From: Phycisphaeraceae bacterium | GTDB taxonomy: Bacteria; Planctomycetota; Phycisphaerae; Phycisphaerales; Zrk34 | Length of the DNA stretch: 13,789 nt | Direction: 5' to 3' | NCBI GenBank assembly: GCA_028281485.1 | Contig: JANQJT010000262.1 | Span: forward strand, 1 to 13,789 | In this document: positions 13,437 through 13,789 of the stretch, in pieces | How positions within the stretch are numbered: the first letter of the stretch is position 1 | How the letters are laid out: each line of letters starts with the position of its first letter | Notes under the pieces: generated by a model | Databases searched by the model: none | Told to the model about the DNA's origin: nothing | What the model saw: the letters and a program-made list of their open reading frames with translations, nothing else | Program-made: the position numbers and the translations under genes

Positions 13437-13464
13437 TTGCCGATCCGGTGCGGGGGCCTATGAT
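13437..13464 (+). promoter_or_regulatory. Predicted promoter of the UbiE/MenG gene
   Basis: TTGCCG (13437-13442; four of six), a 16-base spacer and TATGAT (13459-13464; five of six) predict a start near 13471. This would leave about four bases before the ATG at 13475, a leaderless-type mRNA. The two ATG codons at 13460 and 13463 lie within the -10 and would then be excluded. Confidence 0.5.
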
Positions 13465-13474
13465 GCGACGACCC

Positions 13475-13789
13475 ATGCCCAGCGAACCCCACGAACACAA
13501 CCTGGCCTGGCAGCAGGATCAGCTGGCCGACCCGCACGCCGCGGCGGACAAGGCCGAGCGCGTGCGCAACATGTTCGCTGCGATCGCGCGCAGTTATGAC
13601 CTGAACAATCGCGTGCACTCGATGTGGCGCGACCAGGCGTGGCGTCGTCGGACGGTGCGGTTGTGTGAGACCCAGCCGAGCGATGTGGTGCTGGACGTGG
13701 CTTGCGGGACGGGTGACTTGGCGATGGCGTTCGCCAAGGGCGGGGCGGGGCGCGTGATCGGGGTGGACTTCACGCATGAGATGTTGGAG
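13475..13789 (+). CDS. UbiE/MenG quinone C-methyltransferase, N-terminal part
   Basis: The first 105 residues of a SAM-dependent methyltransferase of the UbiE/MenG family, which methylates demethylmenaquinone (and in some bacteria the ubiquinone precursor); the rest lies beyond the right edge. After a polar, His/Asp-rich N-terminus come VRNMFAAIARSYDLNNRVHS (30-49) and WRDQAWRRRTVRL, the family's first conserved block. SAM-binding motif I follows as VVLDVACGTGDLAMAFA (71-87), then VIGVDFTHEMLE with the acidic residue after the second strand. No Shine-Dalgarno sequence precedes any candidate start (ATG at 13460, 13463 or 13475, all in frame); 13475 is chosen because the first two overlap a -10 element. 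Which quinone it makes cannot be read from the sequence, though the ACIII genes in this window fit menaquinone. Confidence 0.9.
   Translation, partial: MPSEPHEHNLAWQQDQLADPHAAADKAERVRNMFAAIARSYDLNNRVHSMWRDQAWRRRTVRLCETQPSDVVLDVACGTGDLAMAFAKGGAGRVIGVDFTHEMLE

Noticed and set aside
1..13789. CRISPR array, tRNA, insertion sequence or phage elements
   Set aside because: No regularly spaced repeats, cloverleaf-like segments, transposase or integrase motifs, or terminal inverted repeats were seen, and coding density and base composition look uniform.

Overview
The window is a GC-rich bacterial chromosome segment whose main content is the 3' part of a respiratory operon. Gene order (ActC-ActD-ActE-ActF, a small membrane protein, SCO, then a caa3-type oxidase), the A2-type oxidase subunit I and the style of the flanking proteins suggest a planctomycete, perhaps of the Phycisphaerae. 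That assignment rests on family resemblance and not on a database search.

Region 1 (2-3690, + strand) holds the membrane and haem subunits of Alternative Complex III (ACIII), the quinol:electron-acceptor oxidoreductase that replaces cytochrome bc1. ActC is cut by the left edge and ActD, ActE and ActF are complete. A 111-residue one-helix protein of unknown function follows. ActA and ActB are presumably to the left, outside the window.

Region 2 (3693-9624, + strand) continues the same tightly spaced run: a SCO copper chaperone, subunit II with CuA and a fused cytochrome c domain, subunit I (A2 type, with a YS motif in place of the helix-VI glutamate), a subunit III with a His-rich insert, subunit IV, and a second, compact subunit III. 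The genes describe a complete quinol -> ACIII -> haem c -> CuA -> a/a3-CuB chain, with a chaperone for the copper sites. Physical association of ACIII with the oxidase is plausible but inferred.

Region 3 (9626-10290) is a small divergent pair: a 53-residue one-helix protein on the minus strand, converging on the oxidase operon with one base between stop codons, and a stand-alone tRNA-binding OB-fold protein (MetRS beta-subunit/CsaA-like) on the plus strand. Their start codons are only 21 bases apart, neither has a Shine-Dalgarno sequence, and overlapping -10-like elements point both ways, which suggests two leaderless transcripts from one symmetric promoter. A strong intrinsic terminator, probably bidirectional, follows.

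Region 4 (10307-13343, - strand) is envelope protein quality control: an M48-family zinc metalloprotease lipoprotein, then a PpiD/SurA-like membrane-anchored chaperone. A terminator hairpin with an embedded promoter separates them.

Region 5 (13475-13789, + strand) is the 5' end of a UbiE/MenG quinone methyltransferase, cut by the right edge and probably leaderless. If it makes menaquinone, it would supply the quinol pool that ACIII oxidises.

No tRNA, rRNA, CRISPR array, insertion sequence or integrase was seen, and no gene-free stretch exceeds 300 bases. Most of the window is a recognisable respiratory cluster. The less ordinary points are the promoter architecture at 9771-9809, the uncharacterised small membrane proteins, the His-rich subunit III insert and the CGC-HH tail of the protease.
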